Assembly (NCBI GenBank): GCA_028289285.1
Contig: JANQRF010000002.1
Coordinates: forward strand, 62,001 to 126,000
Source of the DNA: Alphaproteobacteria bacterium
GTDB lineage: Bacteria > Pseudomonadota > Alphaproteobacteria > Micavibrionales > Micavibrionaceae
DNA: 64,000 nt
Direction: 5' to 3'
The notes under the pieces were generated by a model. That model was not told the origin of the DNA and ran no database searches. It saw nothing but the letters and a program-made list of their open reading frames with translations. Shown here one piece after another: positions 1-8,399 of the stretch. Every line of letters starts with the position of its first letter. The stretch's first letter is position 1. A program made the translations under genes and the position numbers.

Positions 1-2
1 CA

Positions 3-275
3 CAAGGGGAAGACGATAAATCTTACAATGTATTAGTTACAGGTCTGCCTTACATGTACCGCGTACCGCTCACTCAGCGTTATCTGGGCCGGGTGATGAC
101 GCAGGCGATTGCACGCGGGGATACGGATACACAGCAAAAGGCCATGCAATCGCTTAAGCTCTACCATGCGCTTGTGAAAAAGACGGAGCAGCAAAGCCGC
201 TCAGGGGCGCTAGGCGTTATTTTTGCGCGGGAAAAAAGAGCGGATATTTCAGAAAGTTTAGGCGGCCTTTTTTGA
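3..275 (+). CDS. 3' end of an unidentified protein (partial at window start)
   Basis: This reading frame is already open at the first bases of the window and ends at a TGA at 273-275, so only the last 90 or so residues are visible. The tail is rich in Lys, Arg and Gln, looks helical and soluble, and ends in the residues ESLGGLF. An internal ATG at 54 is unlikely to be the true start because the frame stays open upstream of it. The last 18 bp overlap the end of the convergent transporter gene. I do not recognise the family. Confidence 0.55.
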   Translation, partial: QGEDDKSYNVLVTGLPYMYRVPLTQRYLGRVMTQAIARGDTDTQQKAMQSLKLYHALVKKTEQQSRSGALGVIFAREKRADISESLGGLF

Positions 276-1151
276 GGAAAAGAACAGGACCAGCCCGCTG
301 CTGACAATAATAAATGCACCGATACCAACCCATATATCCAGCACGTCTCCAAAGACCAAAAAGCCAAGTAAGACACCCCACAGCATCTGGATGTAATGCA
401 TAGAGGCGGCGAAAGCGATTTTCGCCCTGGAAAAGCCCATCCCCATAAACATCACTGCAATACCGGATAAAGCGCCTGAAACGATTAAAAGGCTGCTCAT
501 ATAAAGATCCGGTATGACAAAACCTTCATAGGCTACAATAAGACCGGAAATAATGAATGTAACAATGATGGGATAGAGGGCAAAGCTGAGCTTCGTTTCC
601 GTTTGCGGGATGGTGCGGTTTACGAAATTGCCAAGCGATAATAAAAACAGGGAACAAAAAACATATAAAAACCCGGTTTCAAAATCGGCAATGCCGGGTC
701 TTAAGATGATGAGCACGCCGCCCAGGCCGGTGAGAATAGCGATCCAGTGAATAAGCGCCGGTTTTTCCTTTAGAAAAAAATATGCCAGCAAGGTTGTAAC
801 AAAAGGCGCGCAGAACATAATCGCATAAACATTAGCCAGCGGCATAAGACTAAATGCCTTAATGATAACAAAAAACTGCGCCGTCAGGAAAAGTCCCCTG
901 AGCATATGACGCGTTTTATGTTTTGAGTTCAGCGTTGCTTTAAAACCGCCAAGGCGCGGGGCCAAAATGCATACGGTCAAAAGGGCGACGACATCATTCC
1001 AGAAAATTAGCTGGGCTACGGTCAGCGTATCTGTCCCCCATTTCAGGATAGCATCCGCCCAGCTGAAAAAACTGTAGGCCAGCGCTGTTAACGCCATGCC
1101 CAGAAGGTTTGCGGACGTGCCTATATGTTTTAAAAATCGGGATATAGCCAT
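258..1151 (-). CDS. EamA/DMT-family transporter (RhaT-like)
   Basis: A 297-residue, very hydrophobic protein with about ten predicted membrane helices arranged as two EamA halves, the usual size and layout of drug/metabolite transporters. The first half ends with a helix followed by FFLKEKP, a pattern typical of the EamA repeat boundary. Members sit in the inner membrane and export or import small metabolites such as amino acids, purines or S-adenosylmethionine; the substrate cannot be read from sequence. It is divergent from sspB, with 152 bp between them that must hold both promoters, and convergent with the partial gene at the window edge. Confidence 0.85.
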   Translation of the reverse strand: MAISRFLKHIGTSANLLGMALTALAYSFFSWADAILKWGTDTLTVAQLIFWNDVVALLTVCILAPRLGGFKATLNSKHKTRHMLRGLFLTAQFFVIIKAFSLMPLANVYAIMFCAPFVTTLLAYFFLKEKPALIHWIAILTGLGGVLIILRPGIADFETGFLYVFCSLFLLSLGNFVNRTIPQTETKLSFALYPIIVTFIISGLIVAYEGFVIPDLYMSSLLIVSGALSGIAVMFMGMGFSRAKIAFAASMHYIQMLWGVLLGFLVFGDVLDIWVGIGAFIIVSSGLVLFFSSKKAA

Positions 1152-1303
1152 ATGTTTTCCACAGTTTCGTTGGACTCCGAAAGGCCCTGCCTCTCGCTTT
1201 TGGGACGGGAGTGTGTCATGAAAGGAGAGAAATTTACATACTTTTATGCAAGCATAGAAGAACGCCTTGATTTTCCACGCAGTTCCTGCGACGAATAGAT
1301 AAG

Positions 1304-1801
1304 ATGATGGATGACGACGACGAAGATATTCTGCGCTATGACCGTATGGTCGAACAGGCCCTGCGCGGGGTTGTACGCGAAGCTGTCAATGAAGTGATGG
1401 AAGACGGCCTGCCGGGCGATCATCATTTTTATATTACTTTTATGACAGACCATCCGGGCGTGAAGATTCCCGATTATCTGCGCGAGCGCTATCCTGGAGA
1501 AATGACCATCGTGCTTCAATACCAGTTCTACGATCTGGGTGTGGATGACGAGATCATGAAAGTGACGCTTTCTTTTAATAACGTGCCGGAGCGTTTGGAA
1601 ATACCCTTGGCGGCAATTACCATTTTTGCAGACCCGTCTGTTAATTTTGCGCTTCAGTTTCAGCCTCTTGGTGAAGACCTGGAACCTGACTTCGATCCGG
1701 ATGGGGACGGGCCCGATGGCGGCGGTTTTGATCCGTCCGATGAAGATGGTGAAGGTAAAACCGGCGAAGTCGTCTCTCTTGATCAATTCAGGAAAAAATA
1801 A
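1304..1801 (+). CDS. sspB: ClpXP adaptor protein SspB, alphaproteobacterial type
   Basis: A 165-residue protein matching the alphaproteobacterial SspB family: a folded SspB domain over about residues 10-125, then a flexible acidic and Gly/Asp-rich linker, then a short C-terminal tail. The tail residues VVSLDQFRKK match the conserved ClpX-binding (XB) peptide that docks the adaptor on ClpX. In this family SspB delivers ssrA-tagged and selected regulatory substrates to the cytoplasmic ClpXP protease. Two ATGs stand in tandem at 1304 and 1307 and no strong Shine-Dalgarno sequence decides between them. The stop codon shares one base with the next gene's ATG, so translation is probably coupled. 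Confidence 0.88.
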   Translation: MMDDDDEDILRYDRMVEQALRGVVREAVNEVMEDGLPGDHHFYITFMTDHPGVKIPDYLRERYPGEMTIVLQYQFYDLGVDDEIMKVTLSFNNVPERLEIPLAAITIFADPSVNFALQFQPLGEDLEPDFDPDGDGPDGGGFDPSDEDGEGKTGEVVSLDQFRKK

Positions 1802-2745
1802 TGTCGGCCTTTTGGCGCGATGACATTGATCCGGCGCATGAGCCGCATAAGGTCAATATTGTGCGTGATGTGCTGGTTGATCAGGTGCGTGATGGACGCC
1901 CGGTCAAGCTTAAAGTCTATTACCCGGTTAATCATAGTATGACGAACCTGCCGGTAATTTTCTGGTCTCACGGGCTGGGCGGGTCTGTAGATGGAGCCTC
2001 TTTTATCTCCCGCTTTCTGGCCAGCCACGGATATGTGATGGTCCATGTCCAGCATCACGGCACGGACGGCACGCTCTGGGAAGGTAAGAAGGGCCATCCA
2101 TGGGATATTATTCGAAGCACTCATATTCCGCGCAGTGCGACGCTGGAGCGTTTTGCCGATGTGCCTTTCGTACTGGAGCAGCTAGAGGGCTGGATGGCGC
2201 AGCATGATGATGTTGCCCCGCATGCAGATCTGAGCCGGATCGGCATGTCAGGGCATTCTTTCGGGTCAATGACCACACAGGTCATGTGCGGAATGATGTT
2301 TCCGGATGAAAGCGGTATTTTGAGATCCTTTAAGCAAGATCAATTTATGTGCGGGTTAACCTATAGTCCGGTGCCAATCCAGCATATTGCTCTGGATGAC
2401 CCGCGTGATATTTATGGCGCGATCAACCGGCCGATGTTTTTTATGACAGGTACGGAGGATGCTTCGCCAGTAGAAGGGTGGGATTACACCAAACGGCTTG
2501 TCGTGCATGACTATTGCGGGCATGAGGACAAGCACCTGCAAATCCTCAAAGATGGGGATCATATGGTCTATAATGGCTCGCGCGGGAAACTCGGTGACAA
2601 TCCCAACCGGCACATTCATGAAGAGATCATCAAACTTTCTGCGCTGGCCTGGTGGGATGCAAAGCTGAAAGAAGACAAGGGTGCGCTGGAATGGTTAAAC
2701 GGGGCAGGTTCTGCGGGTAGCTATAGTGATTATCTTGTGACCTAA
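1801..2745 (+). CDS. alpha/beta hydrolase, dienelactone-hydrolase/PAF-acetylhydrolase-like
   Basis: A 314-residue alpha/beta hydrolase without signal peptide. The oxyanion region SHGLGG lies at about residues 56-61, the nucleophile elbow GHSFG at 151-155 with Ser153, a plausible acid Asp follows in TGTEDAS, and the catalytic His is in DGDHMVYN near residue 260. This set matches the predicted dienelactone hydrolases and bacterial PAF-acetylhydrolase-like esterases; the natural ester is not predictable. The ATG overlaps the sspB stop codon (TAATG), so the gene is co-translated with sspB, although no functional link to ClpXP is evident. Confidence 0.8.
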   Translation: MSAFWRDDIDPAHEPHKVNIVRDVLVDQVRDGRPVKLKVYYPVNHSMTNLPVIFWSHGLGGSVDGASFISRFLASHGYVMVHVQHHGTDGTLWEGKKGHPWDIIRSTHIPRSATLERFADVPFVLEQLEGWMAQHDDVAPHADLSRIGMSGHSFGSMTTQVMCGMMFPDESGILRSFKQDQFMCGLTYSPVPIQHIALDDPRDIYGAINRPMFFMTGTEDASPVEGWDYTKRLVVHDYCGHEDKHLQILKDGDHMVYNGSRGKLGDNPNRHIHEEIIKLSALAWWDAKLKEDKGALEWLNGAGSAGSYSDYLVT

Positions 2746-2752
2746 GCTTTTC

Positions 2753-2780
2753 TTGCTTTTATTCTATTCAAACTTATATT
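2753..2780 (+). promoter_or_regulatory. candidate sigma-70 promoter with almost no leader
   Basis: TTGCTT at 2753-2758 and TATATT at 2775-2780 are separated by 16 bp. The expected transcription start is within a base or two of the ATG at 2788, so the ABC-ATPase message would be leaderless. No Shine-Dalgarno sequence is visible before that ATG. Confidence 0.45.
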
Positions 2781-2787
2781 CAGCCCT

Positions 2788-3717
2788 ATGTCCGAAAACG
2801 CGATTGAAATTTCAAATCTTCAAAAAACCTATGCGCCTTCGGGGAAATCCCCGGAAAAAGTGGCCTTGCATGGAATTGATCTGAATATCCCGAAAGGCTC
2901 TATTTTCGGGCTTTTGGGGCCGAACGGGGCGGGCAAGTCGACGATCATCAATATAATGGCCGGGCTTGTCGTAAAAACGTCGGGCACGGTCAAAATCTGG
3001 GATCTGGATATTGATAAAAACCCGCGCAACGCGCGCTCCCAGATCGGTATTGTCCCGCAGGAGATTAGCTTTGACCCGTTCTTTACACCGCTTGGCATGC
3101 TGGATATTCAGGCCGGGCTGTACGGGGTTCCGAAAAATGAGCGCCAGAGTGAAGCGCTTTTGGACCTGGTTGGACTGAAAGATAAAGCGCATGCCTATTC
3201 CCGGACGCTCTCCGGCGGGATGAAACGGCGTTTGATGGTGGCCAAAGCGCTGGTCCATACACCGCCCATTCTGGTTTTGGATGAACCCACTGCAGGTGTG
3301 GATGTAGAGCTCCGCCAGATGCTGTGGGAAAAGGTACGCATGCTAAATGCGCAAGGGGTAACGATTTTGCTTACCACTCATTATCTGGAAGAAGCTGAAG
3401 AGCTCTGCGATACGATTGCCATTATCAATCACGGGAAAATTGTTGCACATGAAGAAAAAGAAACGCTTCTGGCGCGCATTGATAATAAGGGAATGACATT
3501 GCGTTTTGATCAGGAAATCACAAATATTCCAGAAGGTCTGGATGCTTATCATCCGCGTAAAGACGGTAATCGCAGTATTACTTTGCGCTATTCACCGCAG
3601 GATCAATGTGTCGGGGAAATTATCGAGGTTGTTCAAAAGGCCGGGCTTGATATCTGCGATATATCAACCGATGAAAGCGATCTGGAAGACGTATTCCTGC
3701 AGCTCACCCGCGCTTAA
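2788..3717 (+). CDS. ABC transporter ATP-binding protein (ABC-2/YadG-like), orphan
   Basis: A 309-residue ABC ATPase with Walker A GPNGAGKS at residues 44-51, signature LSGGMKRR at 141-148 and Walker B ILVLDEP at 161-167, followed by an H-loop in TTHYLEEAEEL. The YadG/CcmA-like sequence and C-terminal extension of about 80 residues fit ABC-2 type exporters, which pair with a separate six-helix permease. No permease gene is adjacent: upstream is a hydrolase, downstream a convergent sulfotransferase overlapping by 4 bp. The partner must be encoded elsewhere. The promoter directly abuts the ATG. Confidence 0.88.
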   Translation: MSENAIEISNLQKTYAPSGKSPEKVALHGIDLNIPKGSIFGLLGPNGAGKSTIINIMAGLVVKTSGTVKIWDLDIDKNPRNARSQIGIVPQEISFDPFFTPLGMLDIQAGLYGVPKNERQSEALLDLVGLKDKAHAYSRTLSGGMKRRLMVAKALVHTPPILVLDEPTAGVDVELRQMLWEKVRMLNAQGVTILLTTHYLEEAEELCDTIAIINHGKIVAHEEKETLLARIDNKGMTLRFDQEITNIPEGLDAYHPRKDGNRSITLRYSPQDQCVGEIIEVVQKAGLDICDISTDESDLEDVFLQLTRA

Positions 3718-5240
3718 ACATCCTCATAGCCGAATTTTTCAATCCAGGGCTGAAGCTTATCCATCACTGGTTCGAAATGGTGCGCATAGTTTTTCCAGCG
3801 ATATTTTGCGCTTTGGTAGATGGGTTGATTAACCTGCGCATAACTGGCGGATGTCACAAGCGCTTTATCTTCATTCTCATAGAAGCGTAAAACTTTTTCA
3901 TCCCAGGGAAGTTCCAGAAATTCCAGAAGATATTCTGACTCCTCGCTCTGGTTTTCAACAAGATCTTCATAGCGTAGTTCATAAAAAGAGGCATTCGGAA
4001 ACACGCGCTGAAAATGTTCTAAAAGCTCAAAGCTTTTGGTGTAATATAAAACAGCGCTTTCCAGATCGGCCATCATGACTGTCCCGCGATTAACGGTAAA
4101 GACCTGCATCAGGCAGCTTAAGATGCAATCCAGAGGGTGGCGGAGCATGATGATGGTTTTCATATCCGGGAACAGGCGGAGCATATAGCCCAGACGCGCA
4201 ACGTTAAACGGGTTTTTATCGAGCAATATCTGATCATCTGAAAAATCTGCATAATCGCGCGCATAGTCAAAATAGCGTGCCTGGAAATCTGATATTTGCC
4301 CTGGTGTTAAATCAGCAAGGTTCTTCACAAAACTGCCACAAGCCTGATCCAGATCGCCTGCTGTGCGGTCGCTAACCGGTGTTTCTTCCATCCCAACCAC
4401 GCTTGGATGCGCTTGCAGGATTTGATCAATCAATGTTGTGCCGGATCGAGGATAGCCGACCACTTGTACGGGAGCAGGGCGCTTGGGGAGTGGGGTTTGT
4501 GTCCAGGAAGCAATCCAGGGCGGATTAAAGGCCTGGCGCATTGTGTCCATGAGTAAAATGATATCGTCCTGGCGGGCGCACTGTGCGTCATATTGCTGCA
4601 GCCAGAGTTGCCCACTCTTAATCATTTGATCATAAGATTCATCATATCTTTTTTGCAGATCATATATTTTGGCAAGCTCATATCCCTTGAAGATTTGATG
4701 GCGCAATACATTTAAGTCGGACTCATTGATTGCTTCCAGCGTTTTAGCTGCATCCTCCAGTTTTTTCTGTCGGCGCAAAAGCCGTGCCTTGGTGATCAAT
4801 AAGTATGGATCATTTTTTTGTGCGCTCGGCGCATCGTCAATAAGCACGATTGCATCATCTATCCGGTTTAGCTTTTCATAGATATTTCCAAGATTGCCGC
4901 GTGTGACGGTGCATTCGGGGTTGATTTTTAAAGCGCGCTCAAACGCTGCGCAGGCATTTTCAAAATCTATGCAAAGCTCGTAATAGCTACCAACATTGGT
5001 GTGATGCGCATAGTTTTCGGGGGCAATTTCAGCAGCTCTCAAGCCGTGTTTAAGCGCTTCTTTGGGCTTGCCGCTTTCTCTATATAAAATGGAAAGTTGG
5101 CTGATAAGAATATCGTTTTCAGGGTCTGCCTCGATGGCTTTTGCAAGCATTTCGATCGCTTGCGGAACCTGCCCGGATGTCGTCAAAGCATTTGTTTTTT
5201 CAAGGATATCTTCGGTTTTGGGCACGGCAGAAGCAGTCAT
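3714..5240 (-). CDS. tetratricopeptide-repeat sulfotransferase
   Basis: A 508-residue fusion: TPR repeats over about residues 1-230, then a sulfotransferase domain. The PAPS 5'-phosphosulfate loop is PRSGTTL near residues 264-270, and the 3'-phosphate motif is in MLRHPLDCILSC about 100 residues later. Proteins with this architecture transfer sulfate from PAPS to glycans or proteins; the TPR part probably binds the acceptor or partners. No signal peptide is seen, so it probably acts in the cytoplasm. A second, unrelated-length sulfotransferase lies just beyond the tRNA gene. The stop overlaps the ABC gene stop by 4 bp. Confidence 0.85.
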   Translation of the reverse strand: MTASAVPKTEDILEKTNALTTSGQVPQAIEMLAKAIEADPENDILISQLSILYRESGKPKEALKHGLRAAEIAPENYAHHTNVGSYYELCIDFENACAAFERALKINPECTVTRGNLGNIYEKLNRIDDAIVLIDDAPSAQKNDPYLLITKARLLRRQKKLEDAAKTLEAINESDLNVLRHQIFKGYELAKIYDLQKRYDESYDQMIKSGQLWLQQYDAQCARQDDIILLMDTMRQAFNPPWIASWTQTPLPKRPAPVQVVGYPRSGTTLIDQILQAHPSVVGMEETPVSDRTAGDLDQACGSFVKNLADLTPGQISDFQARYFDYARDYADFSDDQILLDKNPFNVARLGYMLRLFPDMKTIIMLRHPLDCILSCLMQVFTVNRGTVMMADLESAVLYYTKSFELLEHFQRVFPNASFYELRYEDLVENQSEESEYLLEFLELPWDEKVLRFYENEDKALVTSASYAQVNQPIYQSAKYRWKNYAHHFEPVMDKLQPWIEKFGYEDV

Positions 5241-5256
5241 ATAAAGCGCTTTTTCA

Positions 5257-5286
5257 TTGACAGTTTGGGTATGGTCTCTTTAATAC
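5257..5286 (+). promoter_or_regulatory. promoter of tRNA-Arg
   Basis: A consensus TTGACA at 5257-5262, an 18-bp spacer and TAATAC at 5281-5286. The expected start is near 5293, about 45 bases before the mature tRNA 5' end. Confidence 0.6.
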
Positions 5287-5337
5287 CCTTTCAAATGCAG
5301 CCGTTTCTGTCAATCACGCGTGGGAAGCGGCAAAATT

Positions 5338-5413
5338 GCGCCCGTAGCTCAGGGGATAGAGCACCGGTTTCCGGAACCGGGTGTCGGAGGTTCGAATCCT
5401 TCCGGGCGTGCCA
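5338..5413 (+). tRNA. tRNA-Arg (anticodon CCG)
   Basis: A 76-nt cloverleaf with encoded CCA. The acceptor stem pairs 5338-5344 with 5403-5409 (one terminal G-U). The D arm is GCTC/GAGC, the anticodon stem CCGGT/ACCGG encloses loop TTCCGGA with anticodon CCG at 5371-5373, and the T arm GGAGG/CCTTC encloses TTCGAAT. It decodes CGG arginine codons. No terminator follows; the sulfotransferase ATG is only 19 bp beyond the CCA, so the tRNA and that gene probably share a transcript. Confidence 0.95.
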
Positions 5414-5432
5414 TTTCTTTTAAAGGATATTC

Positions 5433-6371
5433 ATGGCTGGTAAAAAACCATCTTTTTTCATTGTGGGTGCACCGAAATGTGCGACGACAGCTTTGTATGG
5501 ATATCTGAAAGATCATCCATCTATCTTTATGCCTGAGAAAAAAGAGCCGCATTATTTTGCTAACGAACTGTCCGATTTTTTTGTGTTTATGCGGGCAGAG
5601 AAGGATTATCTGAGTTTATTTGCAGATTGCCGAAATAACCAAATTTGCGGGGAAGCCTCGGTGATGTATTTGCAATCACCAAATGCGGTTAAAAATATTT
5701 TGATGTTTGACCCAAAAGCAAAGCTTATCGCGATGGTACGCAACCCTGTTGAAGCTGCGATTTCTATGCATACGCAAAATATTAAATCAGGCCATGAAGA
5801 TCAGATTTCGTTCCAGGTAGCTTGGGATTTGCAGGAGGATCGCGTACGTGGCCTAAATGTCCCCAAAGGGGCAACTGATCCCGGTATGTTGCAATACCTG
5901 GATTTACTTGCCTTCGGCACGCAGCTGGAACGCTTTATAGCTGATGTGCCGGAAGAGCAGCGCATGATTATTCTCTATGATGATTTCAAGACCGATACGA
6001 AAGCGGTATACGATAAAGTGGTAGCATTTTTAGGATTAGAGCCGGATGCGCGTGAAGCGTTCCCGGTGATTAATCCAACCACGCGGCATATGTCACCGCT
6101 ACTTGAAAAACGCCTGAGCCGCATTCGCAACTTTCATAAGCCTGTGATCGGCCCGCTGATCTATTTCTGTCACCGGGTTTATATCTATTATATCCGGCCG
6201 AAACTCCGTCCCGGCTTTCGCCCGGCTCCGCCGCCAAAACCTCCGGAAAGCGTCTATGAAATGCTAGAAGAGCATTTCACGCCTGAAATACAAAAGATGG
6301 AACAACTACTCGGGCGGGATTTAAGCCACTGGTTTAAATATACGAAGGCTGCGCCTAAAAAGGCAGCTTAA
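5433..6371 (+). CDS. sulfotransferase (Sulfotransfer_1, heparan-sulfate-type)
   Basis: A 312-residue single-domain sulfotransferase. The PAPS-binding loop GAPKCATTAL is at residues 12-21, followed by a KEPHYF motif typical of the heparan-sulfate N- and 3-O-sulfotransferase branch, and a 3'-phosphate motif in MVRNPVEAAISMH near residue 100. The likely acceptor is a sugar hydroxyl or amine on a polysaccharide or glycolipid. A purine-rich AAAGGA precedes the ATG. The gene starts 19 bp after tRNA-Arg and its last 4 bp overlap the convergent UbiB-family gene. Distinct in length and layout from the TPR sulfotransferase on the other side of the tRNA. Confidence 0.85.
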   Translation: MAGKKPSFFIVGAPKCATTALYGYLKDHPSIFMPEKKEPHYFANELSDFFVFMRAEKDYLSLFADCRNNQICGEASVMYLQSPNAVKNILMFDPKAKLIAMVRNPVEAAISMHTQNIKSGHEDQISFQVAWDLQEDRVRGLNVPKGATDPGMLQYLDLLAFGTQLERFIADVPEEQRMIILYDDFKTDTKAVYDKVVAFLGLEPDAREAFPVINPTTRHMSPLLEKRLSRIRNFHKPVIGPLIYFCHRVYIYYIRPKLRPGFRPAPPPKPPESVYEMLEEHFTPEIQKMEQLLGRDLSHWFKYTKAAPKKAA

Positions 6372-7744
6372 GCCAGTTTAAATTTTTTAAGTGTGTCTTT
6401 CTGGCGTTTATCCAGTTTCTTCACATCGAAATCCTGAATAAGCTCGTTGAAGACGCGGTACCAGTTAATCTCGGCTTTGAGATGGAGAAAGACGGACCCA
6501 AGACCAAGCGCAGCGCGGTCCATAAAAACAAATTCGCGCGGCACGGCCACGCCGCCCTTGTCGCGGCTGAGTGCGCGGAGTTTTTTATGCACCTCTTCGG
6601 CGATTTCGCGCCCATAGACACCATTTGTGACTTCGCCAATCGGGCGGATTTTATCATCCATGATCGGACCGTATAAAAACTTCGCCCAGATATTCAAGGT
6701 TTCAATATGATCTTTAGTCAGGTTTTCAAAGCCCCAGGTTTCATAGGCATGTACAGCGCGTGGAATATCATCTTCCATGAGTGCGTGGTACAGATCGATA
6801 ACGCCGCCAACGAAACTGGCCGGGAAAACCCGCACGCAGCCAAAATCCAGAAGGTTGATAGAGTCATCCGCGCGCACTGTGTAATTGCCCAGATGCGGGT
6901 CGCCGTGAATGACGCCGTAATAATAAAGCGGGACATACCAGGCGCGGAACATATTCATGGCCAGAGTGTTGCGCTGTTCCTGCGGTGCGTCTGTATAGTT
7001 TAAAATTTTCTCCCCCGTCAGCCAGGTGGAGCATAAAAGCCGCCCGGTGGAAAGATCATCAATCACGTCGGGGACATAAACATGCGCTTCATCTTCCAGC
7101 ATATGAGCATAAAGCTTTGTGTGCGTGGCTTCACGTTTATAATCGAGTTCTTCGTAAAGACGCTCGGATAGTTCCGCATGAATATGTTCGGTTTTAATGG
7201 AGCTGTCGTAACGCTCATAAATGGAAAAAATAATTTTAAGCTGGTGCAGGTCGGCTTCAATCGCGCTTTGCATATCCGGGTATTGAAGTTTGCAGGCAAT
7301 ATCTTGCCCGTCCAGCGTCACAGCGCGGTGGACCTGCCCTAGGCTGGCGGCTGCTGCAGCGTCCTGTTCAAAGGATTTAAACTTGCTTTCCCAATCGGCG
7401 CCAAGCTCTGCCTTCATCCGCCTACGGACAAAATTCCAGCGCATGGGCGGGGCGTCGGACTGGAGCTGCTGGAGCTCGGTCGCATATTCGCTTGGCACGG
7501 CTTCGGGAATAGTCGCTAAAATTTGCCCGACTTTCATCAGCGGGCCTTTGAGATTGCCCAGCGCTTGGGTCAGCTGAGCCGCATGATCGGCGCGGTCGAT
7601 CTTCAGGCCGAAATAGCGCTCGCCGGCAAGGCGTGCGGCCAGTCCGGCCATGGTCGTACCAACCTGGCCATAGCGTTTGACTCGGGCGCCCAAAGATTTT
7701 TCTTCGGTCGATTTTTTCTGCTGATCTTCTTTTTCTGTCTGCAT
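6368..7744 (-). CDS. ABC1/UbiB-family atypical kinase (AarF/ADCK-like)
   Basis: A 458-residue ABC1-family protein. The family-specific KxGQ motif is KVGQ at 71-74, the alanine-rich loop that replaces the glycine loop is at about 129-137 (AAAASLGQ), Lys152 lies in CKLQYPD, and the catalytic loop HGDPHLGN is followed by LLDFG. Relatives UbiB and ADCK3/COQ8 are ATPases needed for ubiquinone synthesis. This protein lacks the C-terminal membrane helices of classic UbiB, so it is closer to the soluble ADCK-like branch. It is divergent from a COQ9 gene 56 bp away, which supports a ubiquinone role. Confidence 0.85.
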   Translation of the reverse strand: MQTEKEDQQKKSTEEKSLGARVKRYGQVGTTMAGLAARLAGERYFGLKIDRADHAAQLTQALGNLKGPLMKVGQILATIPEAVPSEYATELQQLQSDAPPMRWNFVRRRMKAELGADWESKFKSFEQDAAAAASLGQVHRAVTLDGQDIACKLQYPDMQSAIEADLHQLKIIFSIYERYDSSIKTEHIHAELSERLYEELDYKREATHTKLYAHMLEDEAHVYVPDVIDDLSTGRLLCSTWLTGEKILNYTDAPQEQRNTLAMNMFRAWYVPLYYYGVIHGDPHLGNYTVRADDSINLLDFGCVRVFPASFVGGVIDLYHALMEDDIPRAVHAYETWGFENLTKDHIETLNIWAKFLYGPIMDDKIRPIGEVTNGVYGREIAEEVHKKLRALSRDKGGVAVPREFVFMDRAALGLGSVFLHLKAEINWYRVFNELIQDFDVKKLDKRQKDTLKKFKLA

Positions 7745-7800
7745 TGCTTTATATATTTTAAATAGAGTGTTTGTTGTATCAGTCCAGAGGGAAAAACGCT

Positions 7801-8394
7801 ATGCGCAAAAGCACTGAAAAAACCCGCGATGCGATTTTGCTGCGGCTTTTGCCAGAGGTGCCCTTTGACGGCTGGACGCTTACCGCGGCGCGAAAGGCTT
7901 CTATTGAGGCAGGCTTTCAGGCAGAGATGGCAGATGCCGTTTTTCCAAAGGGCGCTGAGGATCTGGTTTCTCATTTTGCCGACTGGGCAGACCGGCAAAT
8001 GCTGGCGAAGCTGAAAAAAGAAAAGACGGATACGATGCGTGTGCAAGATAAAATCCGCCTTGCCGTGCGCACGCGGATTGAAGTTCTGGTCCCGCATAAA
8101 GAAGCCGAGCGCGCGGCGCTGTCTTTCTGGGCGCGGCCTTTGCGGAAATTTAAAGGGGTGAAAACCCTCTGGCGTACGGCGAACAGAATCTGGGTCTGGG
8201 CGGGGGATACTTCCACCGATTACAACCATTATACAAAACGCAGTCTGCTATCCGGTGTCATTGCCTCTACGATGATGGCCTGGATGGCGGAGGACTCTGA
8301 TGATCTCGGTGAAGTGCTTGCATTTTTGGATCGGCGCATCGACAATGTTATGATGGTTGGTCAAATGATCGGTAAATTCAGGAAAAAGGCTTAA
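7801..8394 (+). CDS. COQ9-family ubiquinone biosynthesis protein
   Basis: A 197-residue protein with the COQ9 layout: a TetR-like helical N-terminal part (ILLRLLPEVPFDGWT) and the conserved C-terminal COQ9 domain with WAGDTSTDYNHYTKRS near residues 139-154. In yeast and human COQ9 binds lipid intermediates and presents them to the hydroxylase COQ7. The ATG at 7801 is preceded by GAGGGA at a good distance; an upstream TTG at 7771 would only add ten atypical residues. The gene is divergent from the UbiB-family kinase, so the two form a probable ubiquinone pair. Confidence 0.85.
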   Translation: MRKSTEKTRDAILLRLLPEVPFDGWTLTAARKASIEAGFQAEMADAVFPKGAEDLVSHFADWADRQMLAKLKKEKTDTMRVQDKIRLAVRTRIEVLVPHKEAERAALSFWARPLRKFKGVKTLWRTANRIWVWAGDTSTDYNHYTKRSLLSGVIASTMMAWMAEDSDDLGEVLAFLDRRIDNVMMVGQMIGKFRKKA

Positions 8395-8399
8395 AGAAC

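Noticed and set aside
1155-1163. TTTTCCACA, a relaxed DnaA box in the transporter-sspB gap
   Set aside because: Matches only the loose consensus, which occurs often by chance, and neither neighbour is a known DnaA target.
1218-1298. 26-codon reading frame MKGEKFTYFYAS... before sspB
   Set aside because: No ribosome site of note and no similarity I recognise; the gap must hold two promoters. A leader peptide cannot be excluded but has no support.
1244-1786. Minus-strand reading frame of 180 codons opposite sspB
   Set aside because: The + strand encodes a well-conserved SspB with its ClpX-binding tail; the opposite frame is low-complexity shadow.
5338-5413. tRNA-Arg as an integration site of a mobile element
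   Set aside because: No integrase and no repeat of the tRNA 3' end found nearby; flanking genes look like ordinary chromosome.
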